A DNA stretch of 64,000 nt from Macrothele yani (GCA_039090855.1 CM077034.1:15669219-15733218), one strand, 5' to 3'. Positions 44,305-56,424 are shown, counted from the stretch's first letter. Notes: generated by a model from the letters alone, not told the origin. Translations and numbers: made by a program.

Positions 44305-45694
44305 GGTGGACGTCAAGTAATTTTGCTTGCTATACTTCCAATGGAAAAACTTCTGTACACATTTTCTTCACAATTAATACGTTCCCAAGAGTGAAAATTT
44401 GAACATCGATTAAAATAGCTTCATTTCATAACCTGGAATACTTAATATTTTCTAAACCATAACCGTAATTATGCAATGCAACATTTATTTGCCCACTGAC
44501 GTCATCAAAGTAGAGGCCGCGCCATCTTTTTTCTGGTTTCAACCCACAGATATCGTATAAGTGACTAGATTGGCTGTCTGCTCTGTTGAGCATGGGCTAG
44601 CGCTGTGAGAAGCATGGAGCCACATTGAGCGGGTCAAGATGGCGGCGGAGCATAACACGTTACGCAGGATAGTTTGGACTTGGTTATTGTATATATTAAA
44701 ATTTAAAGCTGGTATTGTATGCAAGTATAGAAAATTATTGGAAAACTTTTTTAAGAAAGTAATGCGGCAACGAATTTAAAATAATGTAAACGCAAATAAT
44801 AATTTATTTAAAATCAATAAGTAGCTATTAAATCCAGCAAACTATTGATTTGAACCCGAAAAAAAAAGGCTTCCACATGCTTTACATAGAAAAGCTGAAA
44901 TAACGTGAATCTTTTTCCTTGTTGCTATTACCTCTGTCATTCTGATTTATTTATTATTTTTGCTCAAAAAGTTTTGAATTTCACCAAAAATTTTGATATT
45001 TCGTCTTGTTATGCACTAAGGAAATTTCAGTTTTTAACATTTCACATTTATTTGGGCAATATAGCAACGAAATGGCGTATTAAATGTAAGCATTCATTAA
45101 CAAGGAACGTCAAAATCATATCTCTCAACAAATTAAAACCATCGTGGTATTTTTTTTATATCGCAGATACCGGAATGTCTTCTCTGGAATTTAAGACCTG
45201 GCCGAATCTGAAATAATTCAATATTTTGCAAGACCCTTGGCATTCTAGTTAACACTAAAGAATATTACTGTTTTTTACTTAAATTTTATAACTTCCGCCG
45301 CTAAATGGGTACTGACTGCTTTGAATCTCAATATAAATAGAAAATCACAGTACCAAACTCGTATTCCTTTGACTTAATGCAAAGTAGCCTTGCTTAAATG
45401 GATCGTGATGACCCGCTCAAAATGGCGCCTACCTTCTCACGCCTCATGGGCTGGGTGTCCAATCTAGCTTCTTGTATATGATATCTGTGTTTCAACCCCA
45501 CCAAAGGAAACGTTATTGTTTTTTAAATAATTATGCTTATGTTTTAGAAAATGTTAAGTATTCCAAGTTATAGTATGAAGTTATTTTAATCGATGTTCAA
45601 ATTTCCATCCTTGGGAACACACTAATTGTGAAAGAAATGTGTACAAAAGGTTTTCCATTGGAAATATAGGAAGCAAAATTACTTGACGTCCACC
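44305..45694. mobile_element. MITE-like element with long TIRs and TTAA target duplication
   Basis: 1390 bp. The left end GGTGGACGTCAAGTAATTTT and the right end AAAATTACTTGACGTCCACC are exact inverted repeats, each next to TTAA (44301-44304, 45695-45698). Pairing continues with gaps for about 300 bp (to about 44640 and from about 45405). The core is AT-rich without a transposase. TTAA duplication is the piggyBac hallmark, but these ends do not start with the usual CCC. Confidence 0.8.
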
Positions 45695-45698
45695 TTAA

Positions 45699-48600
45699 CA
45701 GTGTGGGATAAGGGGGATGGAATGGATTCCGATCCTGTGTCCTGACCTTTGACTCCATTTGTCCCATTTTCAATAGGGTTCATCTCCGGGTGGTCCCCTA
45801 CCACATATTAAAATTTCATCGAAATCGAAACATTTTTACGCACCTTATGACGCATAAGGGCAATGGAATGCATCCCGCTCCTATGTCCTGACCTTTGACT
45901 CCACTTCACCCATTTTCAATAGGGTTCGTTCCCAGGTGGTCCCCTACTACGTACTAAAATTTCATTGAAATCGAAACATATTTACGCAAGTTATGACGCA
46001 TAAGGGTTGAAGAAGTGTATATGCTCCAGCTTTGTCCGTCTATCCGTCCGCCCGCCTGTCGGCACGATAACTCGCGTACAAATAGTTCGATTTCGATGAA
46101 ATTTTAGTATGTGGTAGGGGACCACCTGAGGACGAACCCTATTGAAAATGGACGAAATGGGGTCAAAGGTCACGGCATAGGAGCGAGATCCATTCCATTG
46201 CCTTTATGCGTCATAACGTGCGTAAAAATGGTTCGATGTCGATGAAAGTTTAGTATATTGTAATGGACCACCTGGGAATGAACCATATTGAAAATCGGTG
46301 AAGTGGGGTCAAAGGTCAGGACATACGAGCGGGATGCATTCCATTGCCTTTATGCGTCATAACGTGCGTAAAAATGGTTCGATTTCGATGAAATTTTAGT
46401 ATGTGGTAGGGGACCACCTGAGGACGAACCCTATTGAAAATGGACGAAATGGGGTCAAAGGTCGCGGCATAGGAGCGAGATCCATTCCATTGCCCTTATG
46501 CGTCATAACTTGCGTAAATATGGTTCGATGTCGATGAAAGTTTAGTATATTGTAATGGACCACCTGGGAATGAACCATATTGAAAATGGGTGAAGTGGGG
46601 TCAAAGGTCACGGCATAGGAGCGAGATCCATTCCATTGCCCTTATGCGATGCGTCATAACTTGCGTAAATATGGTTCGATGTCTATGAAAGTTTAGTATA
46701 TTGTAATGGACCACCTGGGAATGAACCATATTGAAAATGGGTGAAGTGGGGTCAAACAAAAGTCAGGACATACGAGCGGGATGCATTCTATTGCCTTTAT
46801 GCGTCATAACGTGCGTAAAAATGGTTCGATTTCGATGAAATTTTAGTATGTGGTAGGGGACCATCTGAGGACGAACCTTATTGAAAATGGACGAAATGGG
46901 ATCAAAGGTCACGGCATAGGACCGAGATCCATTCCATTGCCCTTATGCGTCATAACTTGCGTAAATATGGTTCGATGTCGATGAAAGTTTAGTATATTGT
47001 AATGGACCACCTGGGAATGAACCATATTGAAAATCGGTGAAGTGGGGTCAAAGGTCAGGACATACGAGCGGGATGCATTCCATTGCCTTTATGCGTCATA
47101 ACGTGCGTAAAAATGGTTCGATTTCGATGAAATTTTAGTATGTGGTAGGGGACCACCTGAGGACGAACCCTATTGAAAATGGACGAAATGGGGTCAAAGG
47201 TCGCGGCATAGGAGCGAGATCCATTCCATTGCCCTTATGCGTCATAACTTGCGTAAATATGGTTCGATGTCGATGAAAGTTTAGTATATTGTAATGGACC
47301 ACCTGGGAATGAACCATATTGAAAATGGGTGAAGTGGGGTCAAAGGTCACGGCATAGGAGCGAGATCCATTCCATTGCCCTTATGCGATGCGTCATAACT
47401 TGCGTAAATATGGTTCGATGTCTATGAAAGTTTAGTATATTGTAATGGACCACCTGGGAATGAACCATATTGAAAATGGGTGAAGTGGGGTCAAACAAAA
47501 GTCAGGACATACGAGCGGGATGCATTCTATTGCCTTTATGCGTCATAACGTGCGTAAAAATGGTTCGATTTCGATGAAATTTTAGTATGTGGTAGGGGAC
47601 CATCTGAGGACGAACCTTATTGAAAATGGACGAAATGGGATCAAAGGTCACGGCATAGGACCGAGATCCATTCCATTGCCCTTATGCGTCATAACTTGCG
47701 TAAATATGGTTCGATGTCGATGAAAGTTTAGTATATTGTAATGGACCACCTGGGAATGAACCATATTGAAAATCGGTGAAGTGGGGTCAAAGGTCAGGAC
47801 ATACGAGCGGGATGCATTCCATTGCCTTTATGCGTCATAACGTGCGTAAAAATGGTTCGATTTCGATGAAATTTTAGTATGTGGTAGGGGACCACCTGAG
47901 GACGAACCCTATTGAAAATGGACGAAATGGGGTCAAAGGTCGCGGCATAGGAGCGAGATCCATTCCATTGCCCTTATGCGTCATAACTTGCGTAAATATG
48001 GTTCGATGTCGATGAAAGTTTAGTATATTGTAATGGACCACCTGGGAATGAACCATATTGAAAATGGGTGAAGTGGGGTCAAAGGTCACGGCATAGGAGC
48101 GAGATCCATTCCATTGCCCTTATGCGATGCGTCATAACTTGCGTAAATATGGTTCGATGTCTATGAAAGTTTAGTATATTGTAATGGACCACCTGGGAAT
48201 GAACCATATTGAAAATGGGTGAAGTGGGGTCAAACAAAAGTCAGGACATACGAGCGGGATGCATTCTATTGCCTTTATGCGTCATAACGTGCGTAAAAAT
48301 GGTTCGATTTCGATGAAATTTTAGTATGTGGTAGGGGACCATCTGAGGACGAACCTTATTGAAAATGGACGAAATGGGATCAAAGGTCACGGCATAGGAC
48401 CGAGATCCATTCCATTGCCCTTATGCGTCATAACTTGCGTAAATATGGTTCGATGTCGATGAAAGTTTAGTATATTGTAATGGACCACCTGGGAATGAAC
48501 CATATTGAAAATCGGTGAAGTGGGGTCAAAGGTCAGGACATACGAGCGGGATGCATTCCATTGCCTTTATGCGTCATAACGTGCGTAAAAATGGTTCGAT

Positions 48601-50543
48601 TTCGATGAAATTTTAGTATGTGGTAGGGGACCACCTGAGGACGAACCCTATTGAAAATGGACGAAATGGGGTCAAAGGTCGCGGCATAGGAGCGAGATCC
48701 ATTCCATTGCCCTTATGCGTCATAACTTGCGTAAATATGGTTCGATGTCGATGAAAGTTTAGTATATTGTAATGGACCACCTGGGAATGAACCATATTGA
48801 AAATGGGTGAAGTGGGGTCAAAGGTCACGGCATAGGAGCGAGATCCATTCCATTGCCCTTATGCGATGCGTCATAACTTGCGTAAATATGGTTCGATGTC
48901 TATGAAAGTTTAGTATATTGTAATGGACCACCTGGGAATGAACCATATTGAAAATGGGTGAAGTGGGGTCAAACAAAAGTCAGGACATACGAGCGGGATG
49001 CATTCTATTGCCTTTATGCGTCATAACGTGCGTAAAAATGGTTCGATTTCGATGAAATTTTAGTATGTGGTAGGGGACCATCTGAGGACGAACCTTATTG
49101 AAAATGGACGAAATGGGATCAAAGGTCACGGCATAGGACCGAGATCCATTCCATTGCCCTTATGCGTCATAACTTGCGTAAATATGGTTCGATGTCGATG
49201 AAAGTTTAGTATATTGTAATGGACCACCTGGGAATGAACCATATTGAAAATCGGTGAAGTGATGTCAAAAGTCAGGACATACGAGCGGGATGCATTCCAT
49301 TGCCTTTATGCGTCATAACATGCGTAAAAATGGTTCGATTTCGATGAAATTTTAGTATGTGGTAGGGGGACCACCTGAGGACGAACCCTATTGAAAATGG
49401 ACGAAATGGGGTCAAAGGTCACGGCATAGGAGCGAGATCCATTCCATTGCCCTTATGCGTCATAACTTGCGTAAATATGGTTCGATGTCGATGAACTTTT
49501 AGTATATTGTAATGGACTACCTGGGAATGAACCATATTGAAAATGGGTGAAGTGGGGACAAAGGTCACGGCATAGGAGCGAGATCCATTCCATTGCCCTT
49601 ATGCGTCATAACTTGCGTAAATATGGTTCGATGTCGATGAACTTTTAGTATATTGTAATGGACCACCTGGGAATGAACCATATTGAAAATGGGTGAAGTG
49701 GGGTCAAACAAAGGTCAGGACATACGAGCGGGATGCATTCCATTGCCTTTATGCGTCATAACGTGCGTAAAAATGGTTCGATTTCGATGAAATTTTAGTA
49801 TGTGGTAGGGGACCACCTGAGGACGAACCTTATTGAAAATGGACGAAATGGGGTCAAAGGTCACGGCATAGGAGCGAGATCCATTCCATTGCCGTTAGGC
49901 GTCATAACTTGCGTAAATATGGTTCGATGTCGATTAACTTTTAGTATATTGTAATGGACCACCTGGGAATGAACCATATTGAAAATGGGTGAAGTGGGGT
50001 CAAAGGTCAGGACATACGAGGGGATGCATTCCATTGCCTTTATGCGTCCTAACGTGCTTTCGATTTTGATGAAATTTTAGTATATGGTGTGGGACCACCT
50101 GGGGACAAACCCTATTGAAAATGGGCGAAATGGGGTCAAAGGTCAGGACATAGGAGCGGAATCACTTCCACCGCCATTATGCGTCATACCTTATGTAAAC
50201 ATTCTTCGATATGAATGAAATGTTAGTATGGTGTAGGGGCCTGCCTATTAAATGGGCGAAATGGGGTCAAAGGTTAGAACGCAGGAGCGGAATCTATTCC
50301 ATAGCCTTTTCGAATCATAACTTATGTGAAAATGATTCGATTGCCGAGAAACTTTAGCATGTTATTTCGGAGGTATACTGAACCAATTCTGTTGAATATC
50401 ATCGAAATGGGGTTAAAGGTCAGGGCACAGGAGTGAGATTTAATCCACAGCTTTTTTCCTCATAACTTGAGTAATAAATTGAGTAATGATTTCTGGTATG
50501 TTGGAAAGCGTATCATAATCAATGCATTGCATGATTTTACTAA
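45699..50543 (+). mobile_element. R4: large R repeat block with amplified monomers
   Basis: 45699-46005 holds two minus-oriented monomers; at about 46006 the orientation flips (TTGAAGAAGTGTATATGCTC). From there to 50543 the + strand carries about 30 monomers of about 146 bp and ends in the shared R terminus (CAATGCATTG, ten bases, CTAA at 50540-50543). It fills one fifth of the last receptor intron. Confidence 0.8.
46354..49309 (+). repeat. 739-bp higher-order repeat, four copies
   Basis: Five monomers of about 146-152 bp make a 739-bp unit; marker variants (GCGATGCGTC insertion, TCAAACAAAAGTCAGG, GGGATCAAAGG) recur exactly every 739 bp (for example at 46396, 47135, 47874 and 48613). The four copies look essentially identical. 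Flanking monomers are more diverged. Confidence 0.92.
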
Positions 50544-50892
50544 CTTGATTTGAAGGATGGCAGAAATTTTGAATTTGAAGTCTATCCGGGTGATTTTTTT
50601 ATTATTATAATATTTTCCCTTATTAATTTTTTTTTAGTTAATTTCCCCAAATATTGAACTATGAATGAAAACAATTGGACTAAATATAAAGGGAGATCGC
50701 TCAAAAACCCACGGGTGGGACGGCGTTCATGGATTGGGGGGTCAGCAACCCCCCCCGAATATGCCTGAATACACCACTGTTTCTACCTAATAGTGAACTG
50801 AGAATGGTTACTGATGGGGATTTCACTGTGTTTACAAAATGAAGTAAAAGTTTCATTCGTATTTATTGTCGTTGTGTTTTTGTTCGTTCCAG
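50544..50892 (+). other. intron end before the last receptor exon
   Basis: AT-rich sequence with a G/C-run segment at about 50735-50760. It ends in TTTTTGTTCGTTCCAG. No gene seen. Confidence 0.5.
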
Positions 50893-51060
50893 GTACGAAA
50901 AATTATAACCTCACATATCGTCTGTCGGTTTGTGAAACAAAAGAGCCAAGTTTCTCCTTGGTCGGAGAAAGTCTTTCAAGCAGAGAAAGTTCTCCAAGCT
51001 GAGAAGAAAGCCAAAGATTCCACGTGGAGAACAAACGAGAAACTAACGACTCACAGTTGA
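50893..51060 (+). CDS. adhesion-type GPCR, terminal exon encoding the cytoplasmic tail
   Basis: The acceptor TTCCAG ends at 50892. The exon continues in phase 0 with VRKIITSH and ends at TGA (51058-51060) after 55 residues. The tail is short, basic and lysine/glutamate-rich, with a duplicated motif (KVFQAEKVLQAEKK) that could be a short amphipathic helix. Following TM7 it is cytoplasmic. The intron before it is 24.6 kb, most of it satellite and transposon sequence. I see no PDZ-type C-terminus (ends LTTHS). The exon assignment is by splice-site and phase continuity, not by homology of the tail. Confidence 0.72.
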   Translation, partial: VRKIITSHIVCRFVKQKSQVSPWSEKVFQAEKVLQAEKKAKDSTWRTNEKLTTHS

Positions 51061-51345
51061 ATTCCTAATGGTTCCTGATAAATGCCATCGTAAACTGCTG
51101 TTTGCAACCCTGCCCTTTTGAAGGTGTCAGTGTATTGCTAAATAGAAAGGACATATTCAAAGTTCATGTACACTTTTACTTTGTGTTTAAGCATCAATCA
51201 GATCAAACTCATCTGGCGTCATGTAGTTTTGAATTTTGTAATTAGTACATTTGAAAAGAATGTAGCTTTCATCGAAAAAAAAATGTAAAGATGTGTGTGT
51301 GACTAATAAATTACCCACTTTCAAATAAACTATACCAGATTATGT
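51061..51345 (+). other. 3' UTR of the receptor gene with two AATAAA signals
   Basis: After the stop at 51060 the sequence is AT-rich and non-repetitive. AATAAA hexamers occur at 51305-51310 and 51324-51329, so cleavage is expected shortly after about 51345. Transposon A3 begins only 130 bp beyond. Confidence 0.55.
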
Positions 51346-51475
51346 TATCTTCTCTCCACCACATGAAAGAACAACTTTTATTTACTAAAAATGCCAACAG
51401 ATGGCGCCCCAGATTCAGTTATGGGAGAGCACCAGTCACATTCAGTTGACCTACATCTCATTATTGCGTAACATC

Positions 51476-52664
51476 CACTGAAGAGCAATTGAATTAGAGA
51501 TACCTGTCTAGTAACGTGTAGCACCACTTTTCGCTCTGATGACGGCGGTGATTCGTCTCGGCATGGACTCGACAAGACACCGGAAGCGTTGGGAAGCCAT
51601 ACGGATCCACGACCCCTGAACAAGCTCCCACAGTTCACGAAGATTTGATGGAGGAGGGTCATCTCTCTCGATGGCATCCCAGATGTTCTCGGTCAGGTGA
51701 CCTAGCTAGCCAAGGAAGCGAGGTCACGTCCGTGGAGTGTTCATCCAACCATTCGGATACAATTCGGGAGCTGCATTGTCTTGTTGCAGGATGAGGTCCC
51801 CAGTGGGATGTTGAAGACGCACAAACGGGAGCAAACGGTCGTCCAGGATATCCCGGTAACGTTGACCTGTGAGGGACGATGTCACACGTACCAGGGGTCC
51901 CATTTCAGTCCACGTAAACAGTCCCCAGACGAGAATGCCACCCCCACCAGCTTGAAGAGTACCCTGCTGGCAAGAAGGATCCATCGCTTCATGTGGTTTG
52001 CGCCGTACTCGTATCCTGCCATCCGCATGTACCAACGTGAATCTCGACTCATCAGTCCAGGCAAACATTTTTCCCACATGTCTAGGGTCCAGTGGCGATG
52101 ATCCCGCGCCCATGCTAATCTTTGCACCCTGTGATGTGCGGTTAGCAGCGGTACCCTCGTGGGACGATGGCTTCTGTACCCCATAGCGAGGAGATGGTTC
52201 TGGATGGTGTGGCTGCTTACACGTTTTTGTGCACCAGCGTTAAATTGCCGATTGATTTCTTGCACTGTGGCCCGTCTATTGGCTGTTACACTGCGAGCTA
52301 GCCGACGATGACCCCGCTCATCCACACGCTGTTGTCCACGGCAGTTGGCCCTTGCAAGGATGGGTTTACCGGATTCGATGTACTCGCGGTGCACCCGTGA
52401 CACAGTGACTCGTGAAAATCCCAGTGCCTGCACGACTTCCAAGATGGAGTGACCCATTCGTCGGGCCCCGACAATTTGCCAACGATCAAATGCGCTTAGA
52501 TCTTTCGTCTTACCCATACTGCGTCCGACTCTTACTGATTCCCGTCGCATCACTCCTTATATTGTCGGATCGCTGCATACGTCACGTCGTTTCCGTTTAC
52601 AGGGCCGCCCACAGCGCCACATTTGCATAACGCCAGCTGTCTCTAATTCAATTGCTCTTCAGTG
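51476..52664 (-). mobile_element. Tc1-like element, family A, copy A3
   Basis: 1189 bp. The left end is CACTGAAGAGCAATTGAATT and the right end AATTCAATTGCTCTTCAGTG followed by TA. The left flank has lost its TA (reads ATC). Confidence 0.9.
51500..52517 (-). pseudogene. Tc1-like transposase, family A (A3), broken
   Basis: It starts MGKTKDLSAFDRWQIVGA; the HTH SILEVVQALGFSRVTVSRV is intact to about 52080. An extra base near 52070 shifts the frame (the first-Asp segment FAWTDESRFTLVHADGRI is in another frame, 52113 down to 51724), which also contains QQDNAAPEL. The Glu region (ENIWDAIER) is in a third frame. Confidence 0.85.
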
Positions 52665-52744
52665 TATATCATGGACTGTGGCGCAGCCAGAAATTTCTTA
52701 AGAGAGTCCATGGAATTGATTCATTGATAAAAGCCTCATATAGT

Positions 52745-52934
52745 CGTATCAGAATAATATGACCACCTATCTAACAATAGTAATAACCACACTTAGCCAG
52801 GATGACAGCTGCGGGATGGCGTGGTATGGACGCAATGAGGCCCTAGAAAGTTGTCCAAGGCAGACGTGTCCGTTTGTACTGCAGCAGAGCACGAAGGTCC
52901 CGGAAACGACGTGTCAGACCTGTCGATTCAAATA
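52745..52934 (-). pseudogene. Tc1-like 3'-end relic J
   Basis: The minus strand reads LIASIPRHPAAVILAKCG, like the C-terminal end of Tc1 transposases (usually I-x-SMPRR...AVI-x-A-K-G-G). It is followed by a terminal sequence TCAGAATAATATGACCACC that also occurs near 60490. Confidence 0.55.
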
Positions 52935-53169
52935 CACTGGCGGAAAGTGAAAAAAGAACACCAAGAAGGAATTGGCATGAAATTTACATATGTTAATGGG
53001 GTCGAGTTTACGTAGGTGTGATGTTAATTTCGGGACCAACCAGTGAGCACTTTCGCCACAGCACGGCATAAAATGCAAATTATGGTCGGTGATATTTAAG
53101 GAGTACGGCGAAGTGAATGTAATCAGTCGTCGGCGTACGGACACGTGCGAAGACCCTGAAGAAGCTGCA

Positions 53170-54183
53170 ATGCCTGGACATGGAAGACGTGTACGATTTC
53201 AGCAGTTATCGGACTTTGAGCGAGGTCGCCAAGTCGGACTCCGCGAGGCCGGGTGGTCGTATCGTCGTATTGCGGAGCGAATTGAACGGGAAGTATCGGT
53301 GGTGGTACGATGGCGGCGTAGATGGTCCGAGGAACATTCCCACACGAGAAGACGTGGAACCGGGAGTCACAGACGGACTGATGAGCGGACCGATCGACGC
53401 ATAAGAAGAGCGGCGTTGTCAAGCAGAACATCCACTGCGACGCAAATCCGAGCTGCCGTTGTACCTGAGGTGACTGTGCGAACAATCCGCAACCGTCTAC
53501 TGGATGCAGGACTACGTGCAGGTGTGCCTCTGGCATGTGTACCTCTGAATCCAGCCCAGCGTCAGGAACGGCTGCAGTGGTGTCGCCAACGTCTGCACTG
53601 GAGAACGCAATGGCGATCTGTCGTGTTCAGCGATGAAAGCAGATTCTTCTTGGAAGCCTCCGATGGCCGTATGCGTGCTCGCAGACGCACACGGGACCGT
53701 CTCCACCCTTCTTGGATCCACCAGCGACACACAGGGCCTACACCTGGTCTCCTGTTGCGGGGAGCGATCAGCTATCACTCCCGTACACAACTAGTGTTTG
53801 TACCGGGTACGTTAAACAGCACCTCCTACATCAACAACATCATTCAGCCCGTTGTTGTGCCATTTGTAAGATCGGCTTTTCGTGGTGTTTTCCAGCAAGA
53901 TAACGCGCGCCCACACACGGCACGTGCAACGCAACATGCACTTCATGGTGTGAGACAACTTCCATGGCCACCGGATTTGTCCCCCATTGAGCACGTGTGG
54001 GATTTTATGGGACAACGACTTATCCGGTCTCCACGGCCAGCCACGACCATCCCCGATTTAGGCGTCCAGGTTGAGGATGCTTGGAACTCAATACCCCAAA
54101 CTTACATCCAACATCTGTACGACAGACTCCATGCCAGAATTGCACAGTGTGACGCAGTTCATGGCGGTTCAACCTCGTACTAA
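53170..54183 (+). CDS. Tc1-like transposase, family D (open reading frame complete)
   Basis: I chose the start MPGHGRRVRFQQLSDFERG by analogy with family B; the frame is open from 53089. It is 337 residues. The helix-turn-helix region is followed by VVFSDESRFFLEASDGRM (first Asp), VFQQDNARPHTARATQHA (second Asp) and LPWPPDLSPIEHVWDF (Glu). The C-terminus VEDAWNSIPQTYIQHLYDR ends in GGSTSY. There are no stops or frameshifts. Compared with family B, three residues (Ala-Arg-Ser) are missing before PDLSPIE, giving 29 residues between the second Asp and Glu, in both D1 and D2. Whether it is active is unknown; GLLLRGAIS replaces a usual VMVWGAIS. Confidence 0.87.
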   Translation: MPGHGRRVRFQQLSDFERGRQVGLREAGWSYRRIAERIEREVSVVVRWRRRWSEEHSHTRRRGTGSHRRTDERTDRRIRRAALSSRTSTATQIRAAVVPEVTVRTIRNRLLDAGLRAGVPLACVPLNPAQRQERLQWCRQRLHWRTQWRSVVFSDESRFFLEASDGRMRARRRTRDRLHPSWIHQRHTGPTPGLLLRGAISYHSRTQLVFVPGTLNSTSYINNIIQPVVVPFVRSAFRGVFQQDNARPHTARATQHALHGVRQLPWPPDLSPIEHVWDFMGQRLIRSPRPATTIPDLGVQVEDAWNSIPQTYIQHLYDRLHARIAQCDAVHGGSTSY

Positions 54184-56419
54184 CCATGTTACATGGAAAT
54201 GTTATTTTTCAGTTTACCAGCAAATACAGCTGTATTTTGACATAATGTTTTGATCACGTTATCCTCTGTATTCCGTTATGTATAAATTTCGTTGGTATTA
54301 AACGTCTCCTTCTTGGTGTTTTTTTCACTTTCCAGACACGACCATCCCCGATTGAGGCGTCCAGGTTGAGGATGCTTGGAACTCAATACCCCAAACTTAC
54401 ATCCAACATCTGTACGACAGACTCCATGCCAGAATTGCACAGTGTGACGCAGTTCGTGGCGGTTCAACCTCGTACTAACCATGTTACATGGAAATGTTAT
54501 TTTTCAGTTTACCAGCAAATACAGCTGTATTTTGCCATAATGTTTTGATCACGTTATCCTCTGTATTCCGTTATGTATAAATTTCGTTGGTATCAGACGT
54601 CTCCTTCTTGGTGTTCTTTTTTCACTTTCCAGCCACGACCATCCCCGATTGAGGCGTCCAGGTTGAGGATGCTTGGAACTCAATACCCCAAACTTACATC
54701 CAACATCTGTACGACAGACTCCATGCCAGAATTGCACAGTGTGACGCAGTTCATGGCGGTTCAACCTCGTACTAACCATGTTACATGGAAATGTTATTTT
54801 TCAGTTTACCAGCAAATACAGCTGTATTTTGCCATAATGTTTTGATCACGTTATCCTCTGCATTCCGTTGTGTATAAATTTCGTTGGTATCAGACGTCTC
54901 CTTCTTGGTGTTCTTTTTTCACTTTCCAGCCACGACCATCCCCGATTGAGGCGTCCAGGTTGAGAATGCTTGGAACTCAATACCCCAAACTTACATCCAA
55001 CATCTGTACGACAGACTCCATGCCAGAATTGCACAGTGTGACGCAGTTCGTGGCGGTTCAACCTCGTACTAACCATGTTACATGGAAATGTTATTTTTCA
55101 GTTTACCAGCAAATACAGCTGTATTTTGCCATAATGTTTTGATCACGTTATCCTCTGTATTCCGTTATGTATAAATTTCGTTGGTATCAGACGTCTCCTT
55201 CTTGGTGTTCTTTTTTCACTTTCCAGCCACGACCATCCCCGATTGAGGCGTCCAGGTTGAGGATGCTTGGAACTCAATACCCCAAACTTACATCCAACAT
55301 CTGTACGACAGACTCCATGCCAGAATTGCACAGTGTGACGCAGTTCATGGCGGTTCAACCTCGTACTAACCATGTTACATGGAAATGTTATTTTTCAGTT
55401 TACCAGCAAATACAGCTGTATTTTGCCATAATGTTTTGATCACGTTATCCTCTGCATTCCGTTGTGTATAAATTTCGTTGGTATCAGACGTCTCCTTCTT
55501 GGTGTTCTTTTTTCACTTTCCAGCCACGACCATCCCCGATTGAGGCGTCCAGGTTGAGGATGCTTGGAACTCAATACCCCAAACTTACATCCAACATCTG
55601 TACGACAGACTCCATGCCAGAATTGCACAGTGTGACGCAGTTCATGGCGGTTCAACCTCGTACTAACCATGTTACATGGAAATGTTATTTTTCAGTTTAC
55701 CAGCAAATACAGCTGTATTTTGCCATAATGTTTTGATCACGTTATCCTCTGTATTCCGTTATGTATAAATTTCGTTGGTATCAGACGTCTCCTTCTTGGT
55801 GTTCTTTTTTCACTTTCCAGCCACGACCATCCCCGATTGAGGCGTCCAGGTTGAGGATGCTTGGAACTCAATACCCCAAACTTACATCCAACATCTGTAC
55901 GACAGACTCCATGCCAGAATTGCACAGTGTGACGCAGTTCATGGCGGTTCAACCTCGTACTAACCATGTTACATGGAAATGTTATTTTTCAGTTTACCAG
56001 CAAATACAGCTGTATTTTGCCATAATGTTTTGATCACGTTATCCTCTGTATTCCGTTATGTATAAATTTCGTTGGTATCAGACGTCTCCTTCTTGGTGTT
56101 CTTTTTTCACTTTCCAGCCACGACCATCCCCGATTGAGGCGTCCAGGTTGAGGATGCTTGGAACTCAATACCCCAAACTTACATCCAACATCTGTACGAC
56201 AGACTCCATGCCAGAATTGCACAGTGTGACGCAGTTCGTGGCGGTTCAACCTCGTACTAACCATGTTACATGGAAATGTTATTTTTCAGTTTACCAGCAA
56301 ATACAGCTGTATTTTGCCATAATGTTTTGATCACGTTATCCTCTGTATTCCGTTATGTATAAATTTCGTTGGTATCAGACGTCTCCTTCTTTGTGTTCTT
56401 TTTTCACTTTTCGCCAGTG
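54040..56419 (+). repeat. 297-bp tandem array in D2, eight units
   Basis: The first unit is the real 3' end of the transposase; seven more follow with the same junction as in D1 (CACTTTCC joined to AGMCACGACC). Units 2-8 carry TGA where the transposase has TTA (Leu) at the VQVEDAW boundary. Only the last unit has the complete TIR. Confidence 0.92.
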
Positions 56420-56424
56420 TATTA

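Larger units (their letters stand above)
52935..56419 (+). mobile_element. Tc1-like element, family D, copy D2, with amplified 3' end
   Basis: 3485 bp, TA on both sides (52933-52934, 56420-56421). The TIRs are CACTGGCGGAAAGTGAAAAA and TTTTTTCACTTTTCGCCAGT plus G. It has the same architecture as D1 in opposite orientation. Confidence 0.92.

Noticed and set aside
44305..45694. Canonical piggyBac element
   Set aside because: TTAA is present but there is no transposase and the ends do not start with CCC, so only MITE-like with TTAA is claimed.
50814..51002. Alternative frame through the last exon (MGISLCLQNEVKVSF...)
   Set aside because: It reads across the acceptor in a frame that does not match the phase required by exon 26070-26247.
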